Shown here one piece after another: positions 7,180 to 12,848 of a DNA stretch of 12,848 nucleotides. The DNA is from Acidobacteria bacterium UBA7540. Lineage in GTDB: Bacteria; Acidobacteriota; Terriglobia; UBA7540. The stretch is taken from the NCBI GenBank assembly GCA_002478145.1, contig DLMI01000004.1, positions 1 through 12,848 on the forward strand, read 5' to 3'. Within the stretch, counting starts at the first letter, position 1; each line of letters opens with the position of its first letter. Position numbers and translations under genes: made by a program. Under the pieces are notes generated by a model. The model searched no databases. It had not been told where the DNA came from and saw nothing but the letters and a program-made list of their open reading frames with translations.

Positions 7180-8364
7180 TTACCTTTGCTCCCCAAACTC
7201 AATCTGGCGGTACATGTGCGTCTCCATAACAGTCACCGCCCAGGTATTGGTGGTCGGCGCCACGAGCAGCGTCGAACGGAAACGGCTTGGGTTGGAAAAC
7301 GATTGAAGCCTCTCAATGTCAATCACCACTCTCCCTTCGCACCCGTCAAGCTCGCAGAAAACGCTATACGGGGGTGGCGTTGACATTAAGATCCCTCCCT
7401 TAGTCCAGGGCCTCGCCTGGTAAATCTCATACAGGTTAAGAGCGTGCCTCGTCGGTTCCTTATCTATCTTCCCGAAGCGAACGAAGGGAAGCCAATGAAT
7501 CCACTCGACGATCTTTTCTCCGTTCGCGAACACAAATCCGACCGGTTGATCGCTGGGTTGGACGGTCGATAGGTACAGTACACGGGACGGGCCGCCGGGG
7601 AGGTTGTAGCGAAGGTACTTTTCAGCGTCGTCGGGTCTAATCAGGGCGCTGTCCCGAAAGTTCTCAGAGTAGCCGGTCTTTCCCAGGAAGGTCACGAAAT
7701 ATCGCATATTCTCCATGCTGCCACCGGCCTCCGCGAATTTCCTGAAGAATATGGGGGTTCCCTTGGCTCTTATATAGTCGAGGGTTATCTGAGCAGGCTC
7801 TAACTCGGTAAACGCTGGAAGCTTCAGACGAAATATCCCTGCCCTGAATGCGACGAATAGCTCTTGCGTGATGAAATTGATGATGACCGAACTAATCGGG
7901 ATGCCATGTCGAACGCATGTGATCGCGGAGGTAGCTCCCGTTATCGAAGCAGGTGCGCCGAACTGCCTGCCCCATTCTAGCGCTGCATCGCCTCCTTGAA
8001 CGATATCGCCGAGTCTGGTGTGTAACTTCTGGCCCGAGAGGAACTCATTTAGCTGGGCTGACCGATCCGTTGGATCGCTCACGTAGATCGTGGGTGGAAG
8101 GCGCCGATATCGATCGCGACGCCAGTGCGCACTAGTCGCACCGATCTCCTCAGTTATCAGTACGCCGCTGCTGTCGAAGTTCCTCAGACAATTGGCAATC
8201 GTGCTCTCGGGAATGCCGTCCAGGCCGAGAGTATCGCACTTGTCAGCGGTGTGACGCGCAATGGGCTGCAATGCTTCCTCTACGGTTGCATGCATAAGCT
8301 GCAGGTTTGCTGTCACAACGGCGTTGATAGCAGCGGTGCAATGCACCTCCTCGATGTTGTACAT
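7180..8364 (-). CDS. FIG/inositol-monophosphatase-motif protein of unknown role
   Basis: 394 residues. The first ~180 residues carry the metal-site motifs of the FIG superfamily (inositol monophosphatase, FBPase, CysQ): LITEEIG (Glu72/Glu73), then YVSDPTDRS (Asp97, Asp100) in place of the usual DPIDGT, then GATSAITCVRHG (143-154). These should bind Mg2+ for phosphate-ester hydrolysis. The C-terminal WDxAAG motif that normally gives the last metal ligand is not visible. In its place is a ~200-residue region I do not recognise, so the protein is longer than usual (about 260-330) and may have a different substrate or be inactive. GGGAG lies nine bases before the ATG, so the start is good. It reads in the same direction as the CBASS pair but 430 bases beyond it, so it is probably transcribed separately. 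Fold assignment is moderately sure; function unknown. Confidence 0.7.
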   Translation of the reverse strand: MYNIEEVHCTAAINAVVTANLQLMHATVEEALQPIARHTADKCDTLGLDGIPESTIANCLRNFDSSGVLITEEIGATSAHWRRDRYRRLPPTIYVSDPTDRSAQLNEFLSGQKLHTRLGDIVQGGDAALEWGRQFGAPASITGATSAITCVRHGIPISSVIINFITQELFVAFRAGIFRLKLPAFTELEPAQITLDYIRAKGTPIFFRKFAEAGGSMENMRYFVTFLGKTGYSENFRDSALIRPDDAEKYLRYNLPGGPSRVLYLSTVQPSDQPVGFVFANGEKIVEWIHWLPFVRFGKIDKEPTRHALNLYEIYQARPWTKGGILMSTPPPYSVFCELDGCEGRVVIDIERLQSFSNPSRFRSTLLVAPTTNTWAVTVMETHMYRQIEFGEQR

Positions 8365-8698
8365 CTTGCTGTTCTCCCTTTCTCCCTAGGAATTCGAGTC
8401 TCGGTTGGTGTCCTAGGTTTGCTTCATTTTGTCCTCTGGACTGTTTCGCACGGTTCGGCGGCATAACTCATGCTCATGTTGACCAGCATAGGAACCGCCG
8501 CGCTCATCTTACCACGAAACCGCCGTCTGGCCACTCGCGGCCACAGCTCGTTGCGCGTTAAGAACTCCCCTCCATTTCACAGCCTTCCCCCCGAACCCTC
8601 AGGCAGACCGGCCAGCCTAAGACCCCCGGCGTCGACGGACATCGGCTCGCGGAGCCGGTCCATCACCTGCGGTTCGGTGGGGAATTTTCCTCAAGGGC

Positions 8699-8726
8699 CG
8701 CGGACCTCACACAGCAGAGGTCCGCG
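8699..8726. terminator. Ten-base-stem hairpin downstream of the CBASS operon
   Basis: CGCGGACCTC (8699-8708) and GAGGTCCGCG (8717-8726) form a perfect stem with an eight-base loop, 70 bases after the leftward Cap15 stop. No T run follows on the minus strand, so a factor-independent terminator is uncertain. Part of it (AGGTCC, GCGCTAC) recurs near 11883-11909. The rest of 8365-8795 shows only two CCTAGG sites (8385, 8412) upstream of the FIG-motif gene and no gene. Confidence 0.4.
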
Positions 8727-8795
8727 CTACTTGCTTAGCATCTGAGCTCAGCTTGAAAAGGTGGGAGATTTTGCGTGTGAGGCACGAAACAAATG

Positions 8796-9407
8796 CTATG
8801 ACCGGGTCAAACGGATGGTTCCGATGTTTTGCCTGTCTCGGCCCGAGTAGTATTCTCCCTCCAATATTGCTGTACCGGTGTCGTTGACGGTCAATCTGGC
8901 GACGCCGCGATGAGCATGCATTGTGTCTGGCGCTGATGCCGATGGCTCATTTGTGTACTCGTAGCTTAGCGTGTATTCGTCACTTGTGATCAAGCTGCCA
9001 GACAAACTGTGAGATTCAGATAGTGTTGTACGACCAACAACGAGCATAGTTGTCCAGGTCTGCCGGATGGATACAGTTATATCAGTATCCGCCCCCAATC
9101 CTGCGGACGCACCCCCCGTTTCAACCGGGTATACACGGCCTCGCCAGGTGCCAGATAGGTCAGGAATTTTCGTGATTCGGAGCCGATGCATAACGGGCAA
9201 TTTCCAGATGTATCGATCGAAGAAGCCATAAAAAGCACCATAAAACGCCATTGTATCGATAGGCGGACTTGCCCACCACGGCAGAGTGAAATGGTATTTG
9301 CCGGCAAAGTGGAATGTGAGGAAGGTTGCACCGATGGCCGCAGCCGCGATGAAAAACGGAATGTAGCGCCGTTCGGTCGAATCCGTTGAATATGTATGTG
9401 CCGTCAT
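8796..9407 (-). CDS. cap15: Cap15-like CBASS effector (two transmembrane segments plus beta-barrel)
   Basis: 203 residues. Cap15 effectors sit in the inner membrane; the C-terminal barrel senses the cyclic nucleotide made by the partner CD-NTase, and oligomerisation disrupts the membrane, killing the infected cell. Seen: a short polar N-terminus, a hydrophobic helix at ~15-34 (IPFFIAAAAIGATFLTF), a second at ~50-66 (MAFYGAFYGFFDRYIW), then PDLSGTWRGRVYP at 82 opening a strand-rich domain (TDITVSIRQTW, EYTLSYEY, GTAILEGEYY, GTIRLTRS). This architecture fits the family. The start is fixed by the ATGA overlap with the nucleotidyltransferase stop, which implies translational coupling; longer starts inside that gene are unlikely. 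Another S-2TM-beta effector type is the main alternative. Confidence 0.82.
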   Translation of the reverse strand: MTAHTYSTDSTERRYIPFFIAAAAIGATFLTFHFAGKYHFTLPWWASPPIDTMAFYGAFYGFFDRYIWKLPVMHRLRITKIPDLSGTWRGRVYPVETGGASAGLGADTDITVSIRQTWTTMLVVGRTTLSESHSLSGSLITSDEYTLSYEYTNEPSASAPDTMHAHRGVARLTVNDTGTAILEGEYYSGRDRQNIGTIRLTRS

Positions 9408-10303
9408 GTCCAGTTGTCCCATGCGTTTCTTGCGGCAAGAACAAATGTTGCGAAGTTGTTCTCCGGCCACTGCGTTGAACCACTGCCAATCAGTCGGACG
9501 ACTCCATTTTGACAAAGAAAGCCTGCATACGGTGTATTCAGAAGATAATTAAGGATTGCAGGCACTGTATCCGTGAAATCCCCTCTGAAGAGATTGTCGG
9601 GGACATTGTGCAGGACGCATTCAATGAAGTACGACGGGGCAACCCCATCTGCAATTGAACCGTTGTCCACGAGATGATTGCGAAAGTTCTTGAACAATCT
9701 GATGGTCGCTTTGTACTGCCCGCGCGTGCGCGCTTCCTGATTCTTTTCTTCGCCACGTTCCTTGTGGTATTTGGGATAGTTAACAATCGGGTTGTTTGAG
9801 GAATCGAAGAATTGTATGCCCCAGTGCGCGGTGCAATTGTTTTGATCGATGAAGGTTGCGTAGCGACGAAACTGCATGGCGGGAACCACATCTGAGGTCC
9901 TGCGTCCGAGACTAGTCTCCACCTTAATGGATTTCTTGCCTAGCCTAACTGCGTCATATCCGTAGTGTGACCGGAGTGCAGCAAGTACATCGTCTCGAAG
10001 GTCCGACCACAGGTACGTGGCTGGGGGGAACAATGATTCATGCAATTGTTGCTGCGCAGGTGTTAGAGCGCTCATGTCCTTGTAAAAGGTATTGTCATAA
10101 AGAACGACAACATCAATGTCGCTGTCTCCGTAGACGTTGGTTGCATTCGCGTACGAACCTTGGAGAAACACGTCCACGCCGCGATTTGCCAATGGAGATG
10201 TTGACTTCAATAGGGCAGCGCGAATGCTGTTATATGCGCCGGATGAAGTTGTGATCGCACCCTGATTGGCCCACGTCTTGAGTCGTGAAAGGGGAATGGA
10301 CAT
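9404..10303 (-). CDS. cdnE: CdnE-like CD-NTase (CBASS cyclic dinucleotide synthase)
   Basis: 299 residues. cGAS/DncV-like nucleotidyltransferases join NTPs into cyclic oligonucleotides on phage infection. Seen: QGSYAN with the GS motif (49-50), GDSDIDVVV giving Asp62 and Asp64, and the third metal ligand Asp138 in SDVVPAMQFRRY. Then come VNYPKYH (174-180), KATIRLFKNFRNHL (198-211), PSYFIECVLHNVPDNLF (223-239) and LCQNG (263-267). The order and wording match, from memory, Rhodothermus marinus CdnE, including the N-terminal 'LxxWxxQGA' segment. That is why I start at the ATG at 10303 and not at 10351; the AAGGAT just before it is close. Asn175 aligns with the Asn (N166) that I recall sets pyrimidine choice there, suggesting a uridine-containing product. 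The gene overlaps the effector by ATGA. The base composition looks more AT-rich than that of the GH44 gene, as expected for an acquired island. Confidence 0.92.
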   Translation of the reverse strand: MSIPLSRLKTWANQGAITTSSGAYNSIRAALLKSTSPLANRGVDVFLQGSYANATNVYGDSDIDVVVLYDNTFYKDMSALTPAQQQLHESLFPPATYLWSDLRDDVLAALRSHYGYDAVRLGKKSIKVETSLGRRTSDVVPAMQFRRYATFIDQNNCTAHWGIQFFDSSNNPIVNYPKYHKERGEEKNQEARTRGQYKATIRLFKNFRNHLVDNGSIADGVAPSYFIECVLHNVPDNLFRGDFTDTVPAILNYLLNTPYAGFLCQNGVVRLIGSGSTQWPENNFATFVLAARNAWDNWT

Positions 10304-10360
10304 ATCCTTGGCTTGAATTCTACCGCGCGCTACTAAGAAACTAAAGGTCAATCATCAACG

Positions 10361-10380
10361 AGCTGGATCACAATCCAGCT
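10361..10380. promoter_or_regulatory. Perfect palindromic hairpin upstream of the CBASS operon
   Basis: AGCTGGAT-CACA-ATCCAGCT: an eight-base perfect stem with a four-base loop, centred about 67 bases upstream of the cdnE ATG. On the minus strand it is followed by TTGATG and TTGACC, possible -35 elements with only weak -10 matches, so it could be an operator overlapping or preceding the operon promoter. On the plus strand TTGTTCTT follows, so it might instead stop rightward transcription. Confidence 0.4.
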
Positions 10381-10418
10381 TTGTTCTTATGGACCAAACA
10401 CCGGAGGAACGACTTTTC

Positions 10419-10439
10419 GGCGGGTGGCGCAGACCCGCC
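10419..10439. repeat. Short perfect hairpin in the gap between cdnE and the HTH-nucleotidyltransferase gene
   Basis: GGCGGGT (10419-10425) and ACCCGCC (10433-10439) with a seven-base loop. The 320-base gap 10304-10625 holds this, the operon-proximal palindrome and the start of a heptamer array; I see no gene in it. Confidence 0.4.
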
Positions 10440-10529
10440 CACCATTAAGGTCGGCGGACCGTAGGCCGCGATGGCGCTGCGACATGCTGATGCCGCTTGA
10501 GGCTGAGGGAAGAACAGGATTCGGAAGGG

Positions 10530-10670
10530 CAGGTTCCAGGTGTCAGGTTTCGGGTGTCAGGGGCTGAACTAGGCTTCAGGTGTCAGGAGACGGAAGGGCA
10601 GGTTTCAGGTGCCAGGTTCCAGGCGTCAGAGGCTAAGACAGGGTTCAGGATTCAGGATTCGGGATTCAGG
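10530..10670 (+). repeat. Interrupted heptamer array, unit CAGGNNN
   Basis: Runs of 7-base units separated by short gaps: CAGGTTC, CAGGTGT, CAGGTTT, CGGGTGT, CAGGGGC (10530-10564); CAGGTGT, CAGGAGA (10577-10590); CAGGTTT, CAGGTGC, CAGGTTC, CAGGCGT (10599-10626); CAGGATT twice, CGGGATT, CAGG (10646-10670). The last run is identical over 26 bases to 11726-11751. The right part encodes the C-terminal tail of the leftward HTH-nucleotidyltransferase gene. Confidence 0.9.
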
Positions 10671-11363
10671 AAGTGAAAGGGCAGGCGGTCCACCACGCCC
10701 AAGAGGTTTTCGATTTCCTCGCGGCTGCTCTTGTGCTCGGTCAGCCAGCCGTATTGCACCCAGTCTCGCAAGCTCATGCTCATCGCCCACGACAAAGACT
10801 TTTTCATTTCTCAGCACACTTGACAGAAAGTGATGGTGCGCCTTCAGCTTGGACTTGAATTCCGCGGGCGAATAAACGGTGGGATTAATCTCCCGGCCAA
10901 GGGTTTCCTGGGCGACTGCTAGCGCCGAGACGGCATCGCCGAAGCTCACGTCACCCACCACCATCAAATCCACATCACTGCCGGTCTTCTGTTTGAATCT
11001 GGCCACAGAACCATAGATAAAGGCCACCATGATTCGACCGGCTAAAGGCGCCAGGGCATCGCGCAAGACCTCGACAACGCCAGCGGTCTTGACTACTAAC
11101 CCTTTCAGCTCGGCGAAAACCGGGCATTCCGGATCCGCCTGGTAATAGACCTGGCGCCCTCGGACTGTGCGCCGGAGAATCCCGGCCTCGGTAAGCCGCT
11201 TGACCTCCCGCTGGACTGCCCCTAGGCCCAGCCCACCTGAACGGACCAGTTGACGCAGATAATAGGCTTCGTCCGGATGGCCATAGAGCAGGGCCAGAAT
11301 AGCGCGCCGCGTCTGGCCGAACAGCGCAGCAGATAGGCTCGAACTGGCCGGCGCTGTACTCAT
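10626..11363 (-). CDS. HTH-minimal nucleotidyltransferase fusion protein
   Basis: 245 residues. The N-terminal half (~12-75) is a winged helix of ArsR/MarR-like type: ALFGQTRRAILALLY, YYLRQLV, VQREVKRLTEAGILRR, and a wing RGRQVYYQAD. The second half is a minimal nucleotidyltransferase: FIYGSVARFKQKTGSDVDLMVV, with Gly-Ser at 118-119 and Asp130/Asp132. Relatives may be regulators or parts of MNT/HEPN toxin-antitoxin pairs, where MNT adenylylates the toxin. No HEPN gene lies beside it. I start at the ATG at 11363; the longer frame has no domain support and the ribosome site is weak. The last ~17 residues (LSLPESRILNPEPC...) are the heptamer repeat translated, so the native end may have been replaced. 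An inverted repeat just upstream suggests autoregulation. Domain calls are firm, biological role open. Confidence 0.85.
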   Translation of the reverse strand: MSTAPASSSLSAALFGQTRRAILALLYGHPDEAYYLRQLVRSGGLGLGAVQREVKRLTEAGILRRTVRGRQVYYQADPECPVFAELKGLVVKTAGVVEVLRDALAPLAGRIMVAFIYGSVARFKQKTGSDVDLMVVGDVSFGDAVSALAVAQETLGREINPTVYSPAEFKSKLKAHHHFLSSVLRNEKVFVVGDEHELARLGAIRLADRAQEQPRGNRKPLGRGGPPALSLPESRILNPEPCLSL

Positions 11364-11376
11364 ATTGGATACGATT

Positions 11377-11393
11377 GTAACCAATCCGGTTAC
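11377..11393. promoter_or_regulatory. Inverted repeat just upstream of the HTH-nucleotidyltransferase gene (operator candidate)
   Basis: GTAACC-AATCC-GGTTAC: perfect six-base arms with a five-base spacer, centred about 22 bases before the ATG. The size and place suit a dimeric winged-helix repressor acting on its own gene. Confidence 0.45.
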
Positions 11394-11725
11394 GCCCGTC
11401 AAGCTGAAACCTCTCGGCGTTTTTGCTCTTGACACGCGGCTGGAAGTGTGGTAGCCTACCGACGTTGACGTATGCTGGACGCGCCACCACACCGCTTGCA
11501 AGGGGTTCTAAATCGGCCCCACGGCTGCGGAAGATGGGCGGAAAAGGCAAAAAAGATACTAAATAGACGGAACGAACCTAAGATTCTGCTGAAAAGAAAG
11601 GACTTACATTTTTCAGGGCCTCAAAACGAACTGGTTTTTGAGTACGAAAAGCGCCAATCGAACCCGAGAATATGGCCAAAAATCGACGGGTTGTGGGGCG
11701 GAAGAGGAGGTTTCAGGTGCCAAAC

Positions 11726-11763
11726 CAGGATTCAGGATTCGGGATTCAGGAGTCAGGAGTCAG
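11726..11763 (+). repeat. Heptamer tandem array, unit CAGGATT (partner of the array near 10646)
   Basis: CAGGATT twice, CGGGATT, CAGGAGT twice, CAG. Bases 11726-11751 are identical to 10646-10671, and AGGTTTCAGGTGCCA just before it also recurs at 10600-10614. The two copies are direct repeats flanking the HTH-nucleotidyltransferase gene. Confidence 0.9.
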
Positions 11764-11801
11764 AATGAAGAGCATCTGCCTTCCCCTTTCACCTTTCCGC
11801 T

Positions 11802-11870
11802 TTTTGCCTTCTGCTTTCTGCCTTCTGCTTTCTGCTTTCTACCTTCGCCTTCTGCTTTCTGCCTTCTGCT
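11802..11870 (+). repeat. Heptamer tandem array, unit TTCTGCY
   Basis: About ten units: TTTTGCC, TTCTGCT, TTCTGCC, TTCTGCT twice, TTCTACC, a six-base TTCGCC, TTCTGCT, TTCTGCC, TTCTGCT. All-pyrimidine apart from the G or A of each unit. It is followed by a small hairpin (AGGTCC 11883-11888, GGACCT 11897-11902). The 580 bases between the HTH-nucleotidyltransferase and SprT-like genes hold only these repeats and no supported gene. Confidence 0.9.
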
Positions 11871-11944
11871 TTTGAAGCGCCGAGGTCCGGAGAGCGGGAC
11901 CTGCGCTACGCCTGCTTTCTGCCGACTGCCTACTGGGGGTGATG

Positions 11945-12517
11945 TCAGATGCCGCGATTGGTTCGCGGCCAGTCGATCCGCCAGCGCGCGCCTCGCACTC
12001 CGACCCAGAATAACCGCTTCATTGGCGTTCCGCGCGCGTGGTGGTAGAGCGCGGCAGTGCGCGCGAAGAAGCCACGCGTGTGCGGAGAGTCGCGAAACCC
12101 GAAGCGCTGCGAGTCGAGGTGGTGGCAGAACTCGTGGCAGAGGGTGCTGAGAAACGTGCCGAACGAAGTGACTTGCTTGCGGACCGCCGTGCGCATCCAG
12201 ACGCGGATCAGCGTCTTTTCCGGAGCGTAGTCCCCAAAAAGCTCGGTGGCCCAGCGGCCCTCGCGGACTCGGACCGGGCGGGCCGCAAGGACGCGGACCA
12301 GGGGCTTGGGCACTTTGTAGAAGTCGGATGCCAGGGTGAGAAACTCGGCGCATGCCTCCCGGACGGCTGCGCTTTTCCCGGTTCTCATTGCCGAGTCGAT
12401 GGACTCTGCCGGGGGGCGCAAGCGGGCATCCTGCGGCACTTCGAGGATACCGAGCCGGTCGCTATCGAGGAACTGTGCCAGGAGCGCCGCATTGCGTGGG
12501 GGACGGTCCGTAAGCAT
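11945..12517 (-). CDS. SprT-like zinc metallopeptidase-motif protein
   Basis: 190 residues from the ATG. SprT/zincin-type proteins carry HExxH in a helix, where the two His bind zinc and the Glu is catalytic. Here LCHEFCHHLD gives His128, Glu129 and His132. A third ligand is probably His146 in GFRDSPHTRGFFAR, a spacing usual for SprT-like domains. The N-terminal ~60 residues are charged and helical. A strand (TLIRVWM) precedes the active-site helix as expected. No signal peptide or membrane segment is seen, so it is probably cytoplasmic. The ATG at 12517 is preferred over an in-frame TTG at 12526; neither has a clear ribosome site. It stands alone between repeat blocks. Substrate unknown; the family includes DNA-protein crosslink proteases, but that cannot be claimed from the motif. 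Confidence 0.75.
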   Translation of the reverse strand: MLTDRPPRNAALLAQFLDSDRLGILEVPQDARLRPPAESIDSAMRTGKSAAVREACAEFLTLASDFYKVPKPLVRVLAARPVRVREGRWATELFGDYAPEKTLIRVWMRTAVRKQVTSFGTFLSTLCHEFCHHLDSQRFGFRDSPHTRGFFARTAALYHHARGTPMKRLFWVGVRGARWRIDWPRTNRGI

Positions 12518-12612
12518 CGCAGCCAATCTTTAACCGAAATGGCCACGCGCTGCAAGTGGTGCGCGCGCTGGGTATTGGTGTCATTTGCGAGACATGGGCG
12601 CTGCAAACCGCA

Positions 12613-12699
12613 GTCATTCCCGCGAAAGCGGGAATCTACTCGGCAAACCTTCGGACATGCTCTGTCGACGGACTGGATTCCCGCTTTCGCGGGAATGAC
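12613..12699. repeat. Paired REP-type palindromes
   Basis: A hairpin ATTCCCGC-GAAA-GCGGGAAT inside GTCATTCCCG...GGGAATC (12613-12636) is followed after 39 bases by its exact reverse complement (12676-12699). Each 24-base arm folds on itself and the two also pair with each other. This is the widespread GTCATTCCCGCGAAAGCGGG repeat type. The 320 bases right of the SprT-like gene contain no supported gene. Confidence 0.9.
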
Positions 12700-12826
12700 C
12701 GGCGTTTCGAAGAGGATCCCGTCCCAAATGACACCACCACCGCGCGCTACGACGAGTGGCCCCGTTCATAATTGACGCTGCAATGGGGACGATCAGAAGA
12801 TGACCTTGGTCGCCACCACCCCCTAC

Positions 12827-12848
12827 CCCCTCCTCCGCTGAGGAGGGG
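12827..12848. repeat. Perfect hairpin at the right window edge
   Basis: CCCCTCCTC-CGCT-GAGGAGGGG: a nine-base stem with a four-base loop ending at the last base. It may extend past the window and could be a terminator or another dispersed palindrome. Confidence 0.5.

Noticed and set aside
8385..8417. Two CCTAGG sites upstream of the FIG-motif gene as an operator pair
   Set aside because: Six-base palindromes this short can occur by chance, and no regulator or conserved flank supports them.
8470..8745. 91-residue plus-strand open frame in the gap between the FIG-motif gene and Cap15
   Set aside because: Ser/Pro/Arg-rich, no ribosome site, and it includes the dispersed hairpin.
9408..9515. 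Longer N-terminus for the Cap15-like protein
   Set aside because: It would lie wholly inside the nucleotidyltransferase coding region; the ATGA overlap start gives a normal Cap15 length.
10530..11870. Possible CRISPR array because of regular short repeats
   Set aside because: Units are contiguous 7-base repeats without unique spacers, and no cas genes are present.
12038..12775. 245-residue plus-strand open frame
   Set aside because: It overlaps the SprT-like gene antisense, then runs through the REP pair; charged, low-information protein with no motif.

Overview
The window looks like chromosomal DNA of a soil Acidobacteriota-type bacterium. This is an inference from three things: moderately high GC, a plant-polysaccharide gene set (a GH44 lipoprotein and a KduD-like dehydrogenase), and many interspersed repeats of the 'TGTCATTCTGAG' and heptamer kind that I associate with that phylum. 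There is no rRNA or tRNA to confirm it.

Layout. (1) 1-2300 is housekeeping: a leftward pair (a TraR/DksA-type zinc-finger protein followed by ComF, which runs off the left edge) behind a good sigma70-like promoter. Next come a rightward dodecin gene and a leftward DUF123 (GIY-YIG-related) gene whose 3' end runs into a heptamer repeat. (2) 2390-6600 is carbohydrate-related: a MITE-like inverted-repeat element, a kduD-type short-chain dehydrogenase, a 550-base block of repeats and hairpins, then a long lipoprotein with two beta-sandwich-type domains and a GH44 catalytic domain. (3) 6600-7180 is mostly non-coding, with a 7-base tandem array and one doubtful small ORF. (4) 7180-10400 is an accessory island read leftward. 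It holds a two-gene type I CBASS operon (a CdnE-like cGAS/DncV-type nucleotidyltransferase and a Cap15-like two-TM/beta-barrel effector, overlapping by ATGA). Downstream of it, after a 430-base gap, is an unusual protein with the FIG/inositol-monophosphatase metal motifs. (5) 10400-12848 has an HTH-nucleotidyltransferase fusion with a palindrome just upstream, more heptamer arrays, a SprT-like HExxH protein, and a paired REP-type repeat.

How the genes work together. In the CBASS pair, infection is expected to switch on the nucleotidyltransferase, and its cyclic nucleotide should make the Cap15 barrel protein oligomerise and damage the inner membrane. The nucleotidyltransferase matches my memory of Rhodothermus marinus CdnE over its whole length. 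It keeps the Asn that I recall sets pyrimidine choice there, so a uridine-containing signal is predicted. The FIG-motif gene may be a bystander or an extra component. KduD and the GH44 enzyme both fit plant cell-wall carbohydrate use, but they are separated by a repeat block and probably transcribed separately.

The most distinctive non-coding signal is a set of tandem arrays at five places with different unit sequences but always a 7-base period. Two of them supply the 3' coding ends of neighbouring genes.
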